Of a stretch of DNA of 64,000 nt, positions 9,601 through 20,182 are shown in pieces. Every line of letters begins with the position of its first letter. The first letter of the stretch is position 1. Under the pieces are notes generated by a model. The model worked only from the letters and a program-made list of their open reading frames with translations. It did not search any database and had not been told where the DNA came from. The stretch comes from Ecdyonurus torrentis. Taxonomy: Eukaryota; Arthropoda; Insecta; Ephemeroptera; Heptageniidae. Location: NCBI GenBank assembly GCA_949318235.1, contig OX439131.1:35668805-35732804 (forward strand), written 5' to 3'. A program made the translations under genes and the position numbers.

Positions 9601-12600
9601 CTATGTATGTATAATTTTACATTTTCCATACATAACCAATTTTGCTCATAAATGATGAGTATGACACGACGGTCTTCTGATTCGCATATGAAGTTAATTT
9701 GTGTCTCTGATTGAGCTTAATGCATTTGTATGTATATGGAAATAAGTAACTGCTATAGTAAAATATTTTTATTTACTTTATATAATACTCAATAATCTCA
9801 ATATACATAAATTTTACATTAAAGTAGGTACATAATTTACTGAAATCATTTATTAATTTGTTGTTATGCAGGGAGAGAAAATTCAGACCATCTTGAAGGC
9901 TGCCAATGTTGAGGTTGAGCCATACTGGCCAGGCTTGTTTGCCAAAGCACTAGAGGGCATCAGTGTTAAGGACCTCATCACCAACGTTGGCTCTGGTGTT
10001 GGTGCTGCGCCTGCTGCTGGCGGAGCAGGTGAGTTCATGTTAACATGAAGCAAAATGAGATCCCTCTTAGTGTATTTATGGTATTGGGTCATCTTGCTCA
10101 ATAAACTTTTTAATATTGCGAGTGCCATGAGTTTCAAAGTATCAAACTAGTTTTTCAAAGTTTTCAAAATAACACCTTGTTCAGAGTTCATTGCTCAGCT
10201 CCTGGTATGTCGGAACAGCACATGAGAGACCCCCGAATAAAATAAAGACCCAGAGGTTGACCCAGTACCATATCTCTCAATCAAAGTAAAATAAATTCAC
10301 TAATATACATGTAACTAAAATCTGTATATTGTACCATTCAATACATATTTATAATTCATTGCAAAATAATCTTTGCATGTCAAAAGATGACAGTACAGAT
10401 GCTGAATGTAAGGTATTTCGATAGATTAGGTAATCCAAAGAGAATATCGTTATTCAATTTTCTGTTTCATTTTATTTTATCCTGGAAGCTATATTTTGTT
10501 GCCCATATGATCAAATCAATGTAATTTTTTACGCGCAATACACGTCTCCAGCTGACCAGTACTTTTCAGCGGGAATCCTCTTTGGATTACATAAGTTATC
10601 AACTTACATTAGCTGAATGTACACTGAAAGCCCTCCTAAAGTTAACATCAAAGACAATGCCGCTTTTTAAAGAAAAGGGTAGAAATGCATAGTCAGGTAA
10701 GAGCAGCATTGCCAAATACTCTGAGCCACCTGCTATTTTCTTGCTTTTGCTAAGTGAGAAAATGATTGATATCTCACTTCATTATTTTTACTCTTTGTAT
10801 TCAAGCTTGAAAACAACATAACAAAACTAAATAACTTAATGAAAAAAGCTTTTAAGACACAATAGCAAAATATTTCGTGTCTTACAAATAATATGCAGAA
10901 ATATACAAAGAAAGAGTAAAAAATAATGAGGTGAGATGTCAATCATTTTCTCACTTAGCAAAAGCAAGAAAAGAACAGGTGGCTCAGAGTATTTGGCAAC
11001 GCTGCTCTTACCTGACTACACATTTCGGCATCGTCTTTGATGTTTACTTTAAGAGGGCTTTCAGTGTACTGAGCATCTGATTGGTTAAAGCTGTGGTGTG
11101 AATACCATCTGCAAGATCAGTAAAGTAATTTGAACCTTTTTTTTTTTTTTTTTTTTTTATGAAAATTATTTGACAAATATGTTTTGCTGTACACTTAAAT
11201 AAAATGTACTGATTATCATTAGTAATGTTTAAATATAGCTTGTCATTAGTAATGTTTAAATATAGCTTAAGAATGATGAGATTGACACGACGGTCTTCTG
11301 ATACGTATATGAACGACATAAAAATGTGTCTCTGATTGAGCTATAATAATTGTAGTGTTTCTGTGGATAAGAAAATGCACAGAGTACAACAAAATAATAC
11401 AGTACATTTTAAAAATGGCATTTGTTTATGACCCTACTGAGAGTCCCCTCCACCTAACAGGTCTGAGACAAGCTCTTCATAAGCTGTGAAATAAATTAGT
11501 GAGCAAACCACTCAACTCAAATTTGTGGGTTATCGAATGGGCACTTCCAAGGGGATTTCAAAATAGCAATAAACCAATTTTAGTAAATATGTTTTGCTCC
11601 AAATATTTAATTGGAAAATGTGAAGCAAATTAAGGATTAAAGGTATAGAACACTTTGAACAAAAAACATGTCTAGTATCCTAACATACCTAAATATCAAT
11701 GTTGATTTGGCCGGAGTCATTGATTTCTAATTTATTTTACATTCACAAAATGTCAGCTGCATGTTTATGACGTCACAGCTTGCCTGTTTCCACGTACGTG
11801 GACTAGTAAGCTGTGACGTCATAAACATGCATCTGACATTTTGTAAATGGAAAATAAATTAGAAATCTATGACTACGGTCAAATTAACGTTGATATTTAG
11901 GTACGTAAGGATACTAGACATGTTTTTTGTTCAATGTGATCTATTCCTTTAACTTCAAAGGCCGGAAGAAAGGTCATGGAAAATGACTACACTGTCATTT
12001 TATGACTCCTCTTCTAACATTTATTTAACTTTCAAACCATTTTTTTTTTTTATTATTGTGTTTTAGCTTAAAGAAATTTTGATAAAAATCTTTGGTATTT
12101 AAATTAGGAAAATGTGTCAGAGACTTAATCAACTTTGCTCACTATTCATATGAATTATACTTATAAGAAGTATGGGTTTTCACAGGCTTTTTTCTCATTG
12201 TTAATTTAATTCTAGGACTTAATAAGTTTAAAAAAAAATATATATATATTTAGAAAATAGTTGGTAGAGATTAGAGCACGTTGAATTGAAAATTAATAAA
12301 ACGCGAAAATTCTCTAATTCAAATAGTAAATTGAGACTAGGGATCAAATATTCTAGCTTGAGCTAGTTAAAAAGTAGACGTTAAAGGGATGGAGAGGTAG
12401 AGTGTCAAAATAAAATACGATGTGCCTATCATCTTACGTTCTCACACTACGTCAAAGACACAACATTATAAAACAGCATCAGACTTACTCTTTGCCTTAG
12501 ACCGGTTTCGTCCTTTACGTAGGACTCATCAGTGAGGCTCGGCAGAGAGCTCTGTACAGCTAGAGATGGCTCACACCACATCTGCTAACTGACTGAGCTG

Positions 12601-15600
12601 AGGAAGCAAGTGGCAGTCGCGTTTTTATACGCGATGCCCCCGCAGCTGCACGCGCTGATTGGTTAAAATCGCGCGCGCAAACTCGGCTTTTCCTACCCCA
12701 GTGTTAACATATAAAGCGATGTAACTAGCGTGAATCACGATACTGTGCAGTCGGTAGGCAAAGTGCTCTCGCGATCTTTCTAGAGTTGGGGAACTCTGGG
12801 AAGTGAGGGAGGACACATATTGCTTGCTGGCTGCCTGTCTTACACCCCTCTTAGACACGATTTTATATTACAGTGTGAGGATGAGAGGTTTTAAACAGCA
12901 AGCCGAGTTTGCGCGCGCGATTTTAACCAATCAGCGCGTGCAGCTGCGGGGGCATCGCGTATAAAAACGCAACTGCCACTTTCTTCCTCAGCTCAGTCAT
13001 TTAGCAGATGTGGTGTGAGCCATCTCTAGCTGTACAGAGCTCTCTGCCGAGCCTTACTGATGAGTCCTAGGTAAAGGACGAAACCGGTCTAAGGCAAAGA
13101 GTAAGTCTGATGCTGTTTTATAGTGTTGTGTCTTTGACGTAGTGTGAGAACGTGAGATGCTAGGCACATCGTATTTTATTTTGACACTATACCTCCATCC
13201 CTTTAACGTCTACTTTTTAACTAGCTCAAGCCATGACCGAAGTAAAAACTTGTGATGTAAACTCTTGTGGTGAGTTCAAGAGGAAGTATTGAGTTTTATT
13301 TGAGACGTCTTAATTTAAAAGTAGAATTAGAAACTGTATTATTTGTGTGATATTCATTTGCTAGCCGATTTGACGCTTGCACTACAATAAAATATTAAAG
13401 TCACCTCATTTAATTATGCTCATCATTTTTTCCGCGCTTTTGCTCGCACAATCAGAATTCATTATAACTTTTGCAATAAAAAAACAAACTAAAGTATTAT
13501 AAACAACTGGCAAGGTGCTGTCGTTTTATAATTACTTATAGACAATATATTCACAGCTCTAAACACATGAAACAATAAACGAATTTCACACAAATAAAAT
13601 ACATAGTTTCTATTTCTGCATATAAGACGCCTCAAAAAAAGCACATTTAAGCGCACTTTTACCGCTCGGCCGAACTGTGCGAGTTTACGTCCCAAGTTTT
13701 TTTTTTTACTCCTATTTGGCAATAACAAATCACTGTACATATATAATGGAATTTAACTTTGTAACTAACGCTGACTACTCGTGTGTGCTTAAATAAAGGG
13801 TTCTCCCAACGTCCCTTACATGTCTTCCAACTCTTGGCTGATTTTTTAGATACGCCGTTTTAAATTTCCCTCTCTAGGGAACACTTGCGATACGCATGGG
13901 GGCAATTTGAACTATTATATGATAAGGATTGATAAGGCTGACTAAAGGTCAGAAACGATATAATATATGACGTAAACAGAGATAACCAATCAGAATTCTT
14001 GCGCTCAGGTGACAACAAGACCTCAAACCTTTGTAAAGCAGTATTTGTAATATAGTAGTTTTGGCTGCCAATCGCGGCGCCAGTGTAAAAGTTTGTCTAC
14101 AAATTTATACAGGGAGTCGGAAGACATGTAAGGGACATTGGGGTTCTCCTGAACTTTTCAGGATGAGAAAATTAAGAAAGGCGCAGAGAAAACCATTTCG
14201 CGGGCTTTTGCACGATTCTGCCAGCTAGCTGGTGGAGGGGAGTAACTCAGACCTGAAAAGGAGGGATTCTGCCCTACTAAAGTTTATCCATGACATTTAT
14301 ATTTAGTAAAATTATAAGACTAGTTGGGGGGAAAAAAAAAAAAAAGTTGCAAAAAAATTAAACCTGATTTCTTTCTTTTTTCTTTCTTTTTTTTTATTTC
14401 AGCTCCAGCAGCAGCTGCAGTAGCTGAGGCTCCTGCAGAGAAGAAGAAGGAGGAGAAGAAGGAAGAGTCTGAAAACGAGTCTGATGATGACATGGGCTTC
14501 GGTAAGTGTTTATACACTACTCTGTTAGCACTAGGCTCCTCATGATTATAAAAAAAAAAAAAAATTAAACAAAATTCACCCCAAAAATATTTTTCAACTA
14601 AATATGACTAGAATGATGAAAAACCAGTAACACAATTTTTGGGGGAAGAGTTAGGCTTTTAAATTTGAAAACCCTCGGTTTGAATGTTCCCGCTGTGAAC
14701 GTCGGCTTCCAAGGACATTTTATACGGAAGGTAGCAGGTTTTGAAACCCAATATTTATATAATAGGCCTATATACGTTATTGATACTTTCTAGAAAAGCA
14801 CTTTAAGACTAATGCATATTTTTATGTATTATGTGTATAGGATGAAATAAATAAAGAAATAAGCAAAAAGAAAAAAAAGAAAAAAAAAAAAAAAAAAAAA
14901 AGTAAATAGTGGTTTTTAGAAATGGTACACTCATTTGATCTGTTCATTTTTTATGTGTACAGTTTCAGACAAATGAAAGGTAACCATTTAAACATATTGC
15001 TATTTTGCGTGCCTCAAATTTTATGTGGAAATGATATTTTTGTGTCATATTCTTGTGTTTTGATGCGCGCTCAGGTATAGTGTTATCTATCAGGTGAGCT
15101 GCTTTAGCCAGCAAACCAAACATGCCTTGTGATGCATGTGAATATGACGTAATAATATAGTTTTCACGAAAGCTTGAGTTGAAGCGCGCAAAAAAGCAGC
15201 CAGTTTAAATGGTTACCTTTAATTTGTCTGAAACTGTACATAGAAATAATACTTTTATTTATAAGTTCATAACAATCACATTATTAGAAAGTACCAAAAC
15301 TTTTCACTGTTTTGTAACCTAGAGCATGTACCGGTTGATAATCCTATTTTCATTTTCCACTGTGGTTACAAATGATTTGTACTTAGTTACTACAATTTGT
15401 CTTGCTTTGAGCTTTTTTCATTAATATATATTTCCTTTCCTTTTATTATTATTGTTATTATTATTTTGCTTAATATTTTCAACAATCATTATTGTTAAAT
15501 TTAATTAAATGCCATCTATAGGGGTTGAAAATTATATTACTGAATATAAATTTGTAAGATCCAAGTATGGAGAGAATGAAAAAAGAAAGACTGATAATAT

Positions 15601-15827
15601 GAAGTCCAGTTTTGTTCACCTGGAGCAATAAAACTCCAGTTTTTGTTATGGTTGCAACTCTTATACAAGCGGGAAAAAAAAAAAAAAAAAAAAAGGCTTT
15701 CAAGTATATAATGTGATTGTTGCTCATGATAGTTTTAATTACTATTTTATATTGATGATTTAAACCTGCTGTGTTCTCCAAATTAATGCATATTTTTGTT
15801 TTGTTTGTTTCAGGACTTTTCGATTAA
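6663..15827 (+). CDS. RPLP1: 60S acidic ribosomal protein P1
   Basis: Coding exons are 6663-6734, 9872-10028, 14403-14501 and 15814-15827; they join in phase to 113 codons plus stop, the usual length of P1. P1 pairs with P2 and, through P0, forms the ribosomal stalk that recruits translation GTPases. The N-terminal dimerisation helices ([11 protein letters not shown], then [10 protein letters not shown]) and the Ala-rich hinge are clear. The acidic tail is split between exons 3 and 4 and ends [11 protein letters not shown], the conserved factor-binding peptide. All introns have GT-AG ends, and the exon boundaries match the vertebrate gene. The apparent start MQG just before exon 2 is intronic. 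Intron 1 holds a 2.4 kb foldback and a snoRNA; intron 2 holds a second snoRNA, three MITEs and the hammerhead pair; intron 3 holds one MITE. AATAAA occurs at 15862 and 15879. Confidence 0.97.
7324..7500. mobile_element. Small MITE nested in FB1
   Basis: Inverted ends of about 28 bp, ACTACAAGCAAGATCGAC on the left and GTCGATCTTGCTTGTAG on the right, enclose 177 bp that the other arm of FB1 lacks. This shows it arrived after the arms formed. Confidence 0.7.
8103..8510. mobile_element. Two PLE-2 3' ends, head to head
   Basis: Left half (minus strand) and right half (plus strand) are inverted copies ending in the PLE tail TGGTTATTCTATCCTTTTCTTT. The same tail ends the PLE-2 fragments at 19726, 25795 and 28262. 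Inverted pairs of truncated copies are common for Penelope-like elements. The pair is the core of FB1. Confidence 0.8.
9644..9716 (+). ncRNA. C/D box snoRNA in RPLP1 intron 1 (SNORD35-like)
   Basis: Terminal stem GCTCA/TGAGC (9644-9648 with 9712-9716). C box ATGATGA at 9652-9658, D' box CTGA at 9677-9680, a C'-like TATGAAG, and D box CTGA at 9707-9710. The 11-nt guide before D' (CACGACGGTCT) is complementary to the 28S rRNA segment AGACCGUCGUG, the target region of SNORD35. By the plus-five rule the first C of ACC would be 2'-O-methylated. It lies about 155 nt before exon 2, as expected for an intronic snoRNA. A paralogue is in the next intron. Confidence 0.85.
10620..11069. mobile_element. 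MITE, mariner-like TA ends, 450 bp
   Basis: Ends TACACTGAAAGCCCTC and GAGGGCTTTCAGTGTA; long inverted arms (about 200 bp) meet near 10850. The TA at each end fits a Tc1/mariner-type target. In RPLP1 intron 2. No coding sequence. Confidence 0.8.
11261..11345 (+). ncRNA. C/D box snoRNA in RPLP1 intron 2 (SNORD35-like paralogue)
   Basis: A 10-bp terminal stem (TATAGCTTAA with TTGAGCTATA), C box ATGATGA at 11273-11279, D' CTGA at 11298-11301, D CTGA at 11332-11335. The guide before D' is identical to that of the copy at 9644-9716, while the sequence before D is less conserved (only TGTGTCT is shared). The pair therefore appears to be kept for one 28S target, at the D' guide. A 22-bp direct repeat precedes it (11219-11268). 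Confidence 0.85.
11641..11948. mobile_element. TTAA-flanked foldback MITE (family A, copy 1)
   Basis: 308 bp between TTAA at 11637-11640 and 11949-11952; ends AGGTATAGAACAC and its inverse. The whole element is close to a palindrome, with TGACGTCA on each side of the centre. Other copies are at 36910-37139 (internally deleted) and 42072-42379. TTAA targets are used by piggyBac- and Kolobok-type transposases. Confidence 0.88.
12220..12360. repeat. Dispersed repeat joined to the hammerhead element
   Basis: This stretch and the first part of the following arm match 54765-54933 closely (shared GATTAGAGCACGTTGAATTG and CTAGCTTGAGCTAGTTAAAA). Weaker relatives lie at 42010-42060, 34520-34580 and 63190-63290. 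It is not repeated in the right arm of the hammerhead element. Confidence 0.7.
12494..12538 (-). ncRNA. Hammerhead ribozyme, type I, minus-strand copy
   Basis: Reading the minus strand: stem I GCCTCA with TAAGGC (one mismatch), core CTGATGA (12526-12532), stem II GTCCT/AGGAC, core GAA, self-complementary ACCGGT as stem III, and C at the cleavage position. It is the inverted partner of the perfect copy at 13051-13095; the loop of stem II differs by one base. Confidence 0.85.
13051..13095 (+). ncRNA. Hammerhead ribozyme, type I, plus-strand copy
   Basis: Every part is intact. Stem I GCCTTA (13051-13056) pairs fully with TAAGGC (13090-13095). Core CTGATGA is at 13057-13063. Stem II GTCCT/AGGAC (13064-13068 with 13075-13079) has a six-base loop. 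Core GAA is at 13080-13082, stem III ACCGGT at 13083-13088, and cleavage is predicted after C13089. Stem III has no loop and is self-complementary, so cleavage should be favoured in a dimer or tandem RNA, as known for hammerheads in retroelements. Confidence 0.92.
13807..14140. mobile_element. MITE with 9-bp target duplication
   Basis: Inverted ends CAACGTCCCTTACATGTCTT and the matching inverse (one mismatch) enclose 334 bp. GGGTTCTCC stands directly before (13798-13806) and after (14141-14149). A 9-bp duplication fits Mutator-like transposases. In RPLP1 intron 2. Confidence 0.85.
14958..15239. mobile_element. MITE, mariner-like, 282 bp
   Basis: Ends TACAGTTTCAGACAAATGAA and the inverse, bounded by TA, with arms of about 40 bp. 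In RPLP1 intron 3. Confidence 0.8.
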
Positions 15828-16141
15828 AAGGACCAGATACAAGTGTATTTAATTCCACTCAAATAAATCTTCTCTTTTAATAAAATATTGTTTGATTATT
15901 TATTATTATGAACTCCTGTAAATCCTTGAAGTACACAAAAATAATGAAGTATATAGCTATACTGTAAAATTTTTGTGCAAGCACTACAGATCATCTAATT
16001 ATATCAAGCAGTAATGATATTCATACAATCTGGCCAAAACAAGGCCGTTCCCGCCAAAAGCTGTATCCGTGGTGCTAAACCAATCAGAGAGTGTGTTATA
16101 AACCTACTAGCCAATCACAGTTAATTACACTGAATGTGTGC

Positions 16142-16397
16142 TTCTGTTTACTCAAAATGCGGAAAAGGAAGTGCCGGAAAAGTAAACCACGTGATGGTAA
16201 AAGTGGGAGAAAACTTGATGCCAGCAGCAAGCTAACCTGGAGCTACCTCCCACTTTTACCATCACATGGTTTCCTCTGCCGGTCACTTCTTTTTCCGCAT
16301 TTTGAGTAAACAGAAGATGTCAATGTGTATGTTTACTCAAAATGCGGAAAAGGAAGTGCCGGAAGAGGAAACCATGTGATGGTAAAAGTGGGAGAAA
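16142..16397. repeat. Three 70-bp copies in +, -, + order
   Basis: A 70-bp block (GTTTACTCAAAATGCGGAAA to GATGGTAAAAGTGGGAGAAA) occurs at 16142-16212, inverted at 16247-16316, and again at 16331-16397. The first two form a hairpin; the third is a tandem copy. No gene is seen between 15900 and 17500 apart from this. Confidence 0.8.
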
Positions 16398-17525
16398 CCT
16401 TTTATTTTTTTTTTAAACGTTTTATTAGATGAATATTATAATGATTATTTTTCAACGAGTAGAAATGTATCAAAAATGTTCGATTCAATAAAAAAGCACA
16501 ATTTTTGCTTGTGTAAAAACTTGACTTCCGGTGCAAATGTTCGACAGGTTAGACGGCTCGTCTTGTAGCTCGGTACATGCCTGGTGAGAGTGTCCGAATG
16601 ACATGAGGTGCCTTCTCATTTTATTAGGAAGTCAAATTCTTGCACAAGTAAGATACATAAAATTTTCCTCAAATTAAGCATTTTAAATACTTTTTTGTAT
16701 GCAGAAAAATATAAAAATAAATTTCAACCATAAAAAAGTACTTTAGAAATTTTAGTTCTTAAATAAATCATAAGTATAAGTCAAACACACGACTCAAATA
16801 TGCAGTGATGTCGTGATTATATATTAATAACAAAGGAAAAAGTTCTGAGCACTCGCTCAATTTTGTGTGTAGTTTACAGAACGAACCTGTATTCGCTCAA
16901 ACTAGTATTGGGAGAAGTGTACACCCTGTTCCCTTAACTCCAAGAAATGTGCAATTCCATATAAAAAGCATTAAGTGATCGTCATTTTTTTGTAGTTTGG
17001 TGCGCACATCCCCCCCCCCCCCCAAATCGTGTTCACATATTTTCATTGTATTAAAAAAATGTTTTGCATAAAGTTATGCAAATTTTGGAATATGTGAATA
17101 CAGCTTAAGATAGCCATTTTAGAAAAAGTAAAACTAATCTGAATAAGTATTAAAATAAAAATATTTAGAAAATTATAATGTTGGTGATTTAAGGAAAAGA
17201 AATCAAAAATTTGTGTTACATTTGAGCATTAGCTGATGGACAACTTGTGAGACAAAATCATTTCTACAAACCTTGCTTGTATTAATCTTGATGCATTAAA
17301 GTTTGGCCTGGGTCAGAAATATTTTCGCACACAAGATGGCTCAGTCAGCTAATAGTGCTCACCTTGCTTTCCTCAATTTTTGGAATATATTTTTCTACCA
17401 ACGTTTTTATTAGTTAACTATTTAACAACTGGCTTTTAAACGCTTTATTTTTGTAAATTAACATACTATTAATGATATTGATGGGACCACGCTGGTGAGC
17501 TTATGTATTATTGCCCTATCTTAAA
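16398..17525. other. Spacer with no gene
   Basis: AT-rich sequence downstream of RPLP1. A decayed relative of the family-B MITE is visible at about 16925-17030 (TACACCCTGTTC and CGATCGTCATTTTT-like parts), with a C-run at 17011-17023. Nothing else recognised. Confidence 0.5.
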
Positions 17526-17713
17526 AACGTTCCCTTAATAATATGTAGTTCAAATTTTCGTCGCAACAATCGACATGTAAAATGTAAGTGGCGCTGCAAT
17601 CTAGGGGAAAGTTTAAAATTTTCTCCTAGATCCTTGCTAGATTGCAGTGCCACTTTTCTACGTAATTTTGTATTATTGCGGCGAAAATTTGAATTATATC
17701 CATAAGGGAACGA
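17526..17713. mobile_element. MITE, 188 bp
   Basis: Ends ACGTTCCCTTA and TAAGGGAACG; inverted arms pair over about 80 bp, including AAATTTTCGTCGCAAC and GTGGCGCTGCAATCTAG. Confidence 0.75.
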
Positions 17714-18203
17714 TTTTCAACAAGTGCTTCCAATCCTGTTTATATATCTGTGGATGGGACTGATGGTTACACTAATTTGTACTTTTTACGTGACATGATA
17801 TTTTACTGAGTGTGCGCCAAAAATTGACAGACCGAGCTGGGCTAATATAAACGTGTGGGCACTTTCACATGCACCATTATTAAAAGATTTTGACAGATGG
17901 AGCTGTGTTAATGTAAACAAATTCAACACTGCATGTGTTCATATGCATCAGATTGAAAGCTGGGAGTTGCCAACTTTGCCTGAACCTGTATACGTCAGTT
18001 TAAAATCCATGTTAAAAAAATCCATTAATGTAAATATAAGTTGATCTGCTGTAATGTTCATTTGCTTGGTTTACAATGCCAAAGAATAGGCCATAGCCAT
18101 AGATGAATGTACTGTAGATCACAGAGTTGCAACATTGCATTTCAAATGAAGTGTTAACAGTGCTGTGTTTGGATTAACTCTCACTTATTGTACAATGTCA
18201 CAA
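17714..18203. other. Spacer with no gene
   Basis: AT-rich sequence without recognised repeats or coding potential. Confidence 0.4.
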
Positions 18204-18332
18204 TGGACCACTTGCAATGAACAAACTATTTAAAATAATTTGAAATATTTTTAATGCTTTAAATGGTAAAATCGTTTTCACTTGCATGTTGCAACAATTA
18301 AAAACATTTCACATTTCATTGCAAGTGGTCCA
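18204..18332. mobile_element. MITE family C, copy 1
   Basis: Ends TGGACCACTTGCAATGAA and TTCATTGCAAGTGGTCCA. A second copy lies at 28939-29063 in DCAF17 intron 4, and one end remains at 19316-19338. Confidence 0.8.
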
Positions 18333-18471
18333 TTAACAACAACAAATCTCATCAACATATTCTTGGCTCTGTGACTCATTAGTTGCACCTTAACTGGTAG
18401 TTAACCATAGTTAAAGTTCTTATTTTAGTTGCAGCAATGTAAAAAGTCAACTACGGTCTAACAAAGAGGGT

Positions 18472-18600
18472 GACCGACTTGGACTGGAAATAGTTAAAAG
18501 AGGAACTACATTTTCACAACAATTCTTTGTAAATTATATATATTTCCAGCAAAACAAACACTATAATTTTCAAATGAAATTGAGTTAATTTATAAATTGT
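18472..18600. mobile_element. Fragment related to the hAT element
   Basis: GACCGACTTGGACTGGAAAT and the following AT-rich 100 bp match 3966-4090 inside the hAT element, with many differences. Confidence 0.5.
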
Positions 18601-19394
18601 ATTTTAGTTCTGAAAAAATATTTAGTAATATTTTTAATTTTAGAAAAGCATTTGACGTTAAAATTTGAATTTCCACATTTGTAACAGTTATTTCTGCTAT
18701 ATCGTAAATAATCTATTTTTCATCAATAATTTGTCAATCAAAGAGAAAGTGTCATTTATTTTTGTACATCCTTGTTACTTAGCCCTCAGCAATTATAACT
18801 GTTTGTCAAGTGCCGAGTGTAATATATAAGGCGCTCGCTGATATCAGGCATTAACCATTCAACCACCATTCAATACCATTATCTAATATTCATCACCAGA
18901 GAATGGTCACATAACTTTAATATTGTTCTTCATAGTAAGAGGGAGAGACTCTGCCCGGCAACTCACCACTCTCTCTTACTATGCAATTTTATATTATACA
19001 GTTCTTCCGGCCATAATTAATAAAAACAAGTTTGAACAATAATTCTTCCTCCTAGTTATTTCAACACAAAGTTATCTTTATTTTTTATCATCAAAATTAG
19101 AGGTTACACATTTACAAACTTAAATTTTTGATCATGGTTTCACATGTTCAAAATTTATCAGCTTTAATTTTAAGTAACATTTCTATTGTTTCTATTAATC
19201 TATTACTTTTCTTTGATTTGCTTACTTTGTGTTAATATTATAATTCGCAACAGTCTAGTTTGCGAGATATCAGTTGGTCACCTAATCCGTTAACTAGAAG
19301 CTGCAACCTGTATAATACATTTTATTGCAAGTAGTCCATTATTATTATTTGTAATTTAAAATATGTATATTCCAGATAAAGTGTAACAAAAAAA

Positions 19395-19568
19395 GAGAAC
19401 GATTTGTATAGGCAACCCGCAACCACAATATGTTATCTTTAAGAGAAAACCCTGCGGCCAGTTTAAAGACAGGGCAGTGGCACCCGCAGCGTTTTCTCAT
19501 AAAGAGACCATAGTGTGGTTGCGGGTTGCCTACACAAATCGTTCTCAAACTTTTGGCCAGAGATGTAC
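19395..19568. mobile_element. Mariner-like MITE family D, copy 1
   Basis: Inverted arms of about 60 bp (AGGCAACCCGCAACCACA and its inverse) and an outer right end TTTTGGCCAGAGATGTA. Related copies at 23262-23356 and 55518-55640 share CAACCCGCAACCAC and TTTTGGCCAGAGCTG. Confidence 0.75.
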
Positions 19569-19662
19569 ACTCCCCCGAGATAAATCTGACCGGTCGCGTT
19601 AAAGTCTCCTCATATATTTAACATTTGGAGACATTTGGTCAGATTTATCTCGGGGGAGTGTA
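19566..19662. mobile_element. MITE family E, copy 1
   Basis: Ends TACACTCCCCCGAGATAAAT and the inverse. It shares its first bases with the end of the family-D MITE, so one probably landed in the TA at the end of the other. Copy 2 is at 55768-55868. Confidence 0.8.
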
Positions 19663-20021
19663 CATTACAGATTAAAAAAAAAAGTACCAATTTTTTGTTA
19701 CACTTTATCTTGAATGAACAATATTAAAGAAAAGGATAGAATAACCAGCAAGGGCCTTATACCACAGTAGAAGTTCTATGGAGAGGTCGAAGTCTTGCAT
19801 GGCACAGTGTTTTGTTATAAAAAAATTCATTTTATAACTGAGAGCTTTCGTCATATATTAATGACATTATCAATCAAAGAAGAAAATTACTTGAGCACAT
19901 CACTAAGCAGTGTCTTGTCTTGTACTGCCGAGTTGTGCTTTGTGCTCTTGCTGGTTAGGAGTTGGTATGGAGGGGTGGGGGTGGAGGGGTGGGAGTGGAG
20001 TCATAGGAATTAGGGAAAGAG

Positions 20022-20133
20022 TAATGCTGTTCGTAAACCCTGTTCTCTAGCACCAAAAAATGTGCATTCCATTTGAATTACCATAGGCGATCGTCATTTT
20101 TGGTGCAGAGAACAGGGTTTACGAACAGCATTA
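20022..20133. mobile_element. MITE family B, copy 1
   Basis: Ends TAATGCTGTTCGTAAACCCT and the inverse, with CGATCGTCATTTTT near the middle. Further copies at 23714-23821, 28811-28922 and 61701-61810. This copy interrupts PLE-2; the copy of PLE-2 at 25.8 kb shows the uninterrupted site. Confidence 0.88.
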
Positions 20134-20182
20134 GTGTGAATGAAGGAGTAAGGGAAGAGGTGGGGAGGGAGCGGGAATATTT

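Larger units (their letters stand above)
12361..13230. mobile_element. Foldback element carrying two hammerhead ribozymes
   Basis: Left arm 12361-12689 and right arm 12900-13230 are inverted copies with few differences; the 210-bp spacer is single-copy here. Each arm holds one hammerhead, on opposite strands. Hammerheads of this minimal type I form are known from Penelope-like elements and from non-coding retrozymes, so the arms are probably terminal repeats of such an element inserted in inverted orientation. No reverse transcriptase is present. It lies in RPLP1 intron 2. Confidence 0.8.

Noticed and set aside
9866..9871. Met start just before RPLP1 exon 2
   Set aside because: The bases belong to the intron acceptor; exon 1 at 6663 supplies the conserved N terminus.
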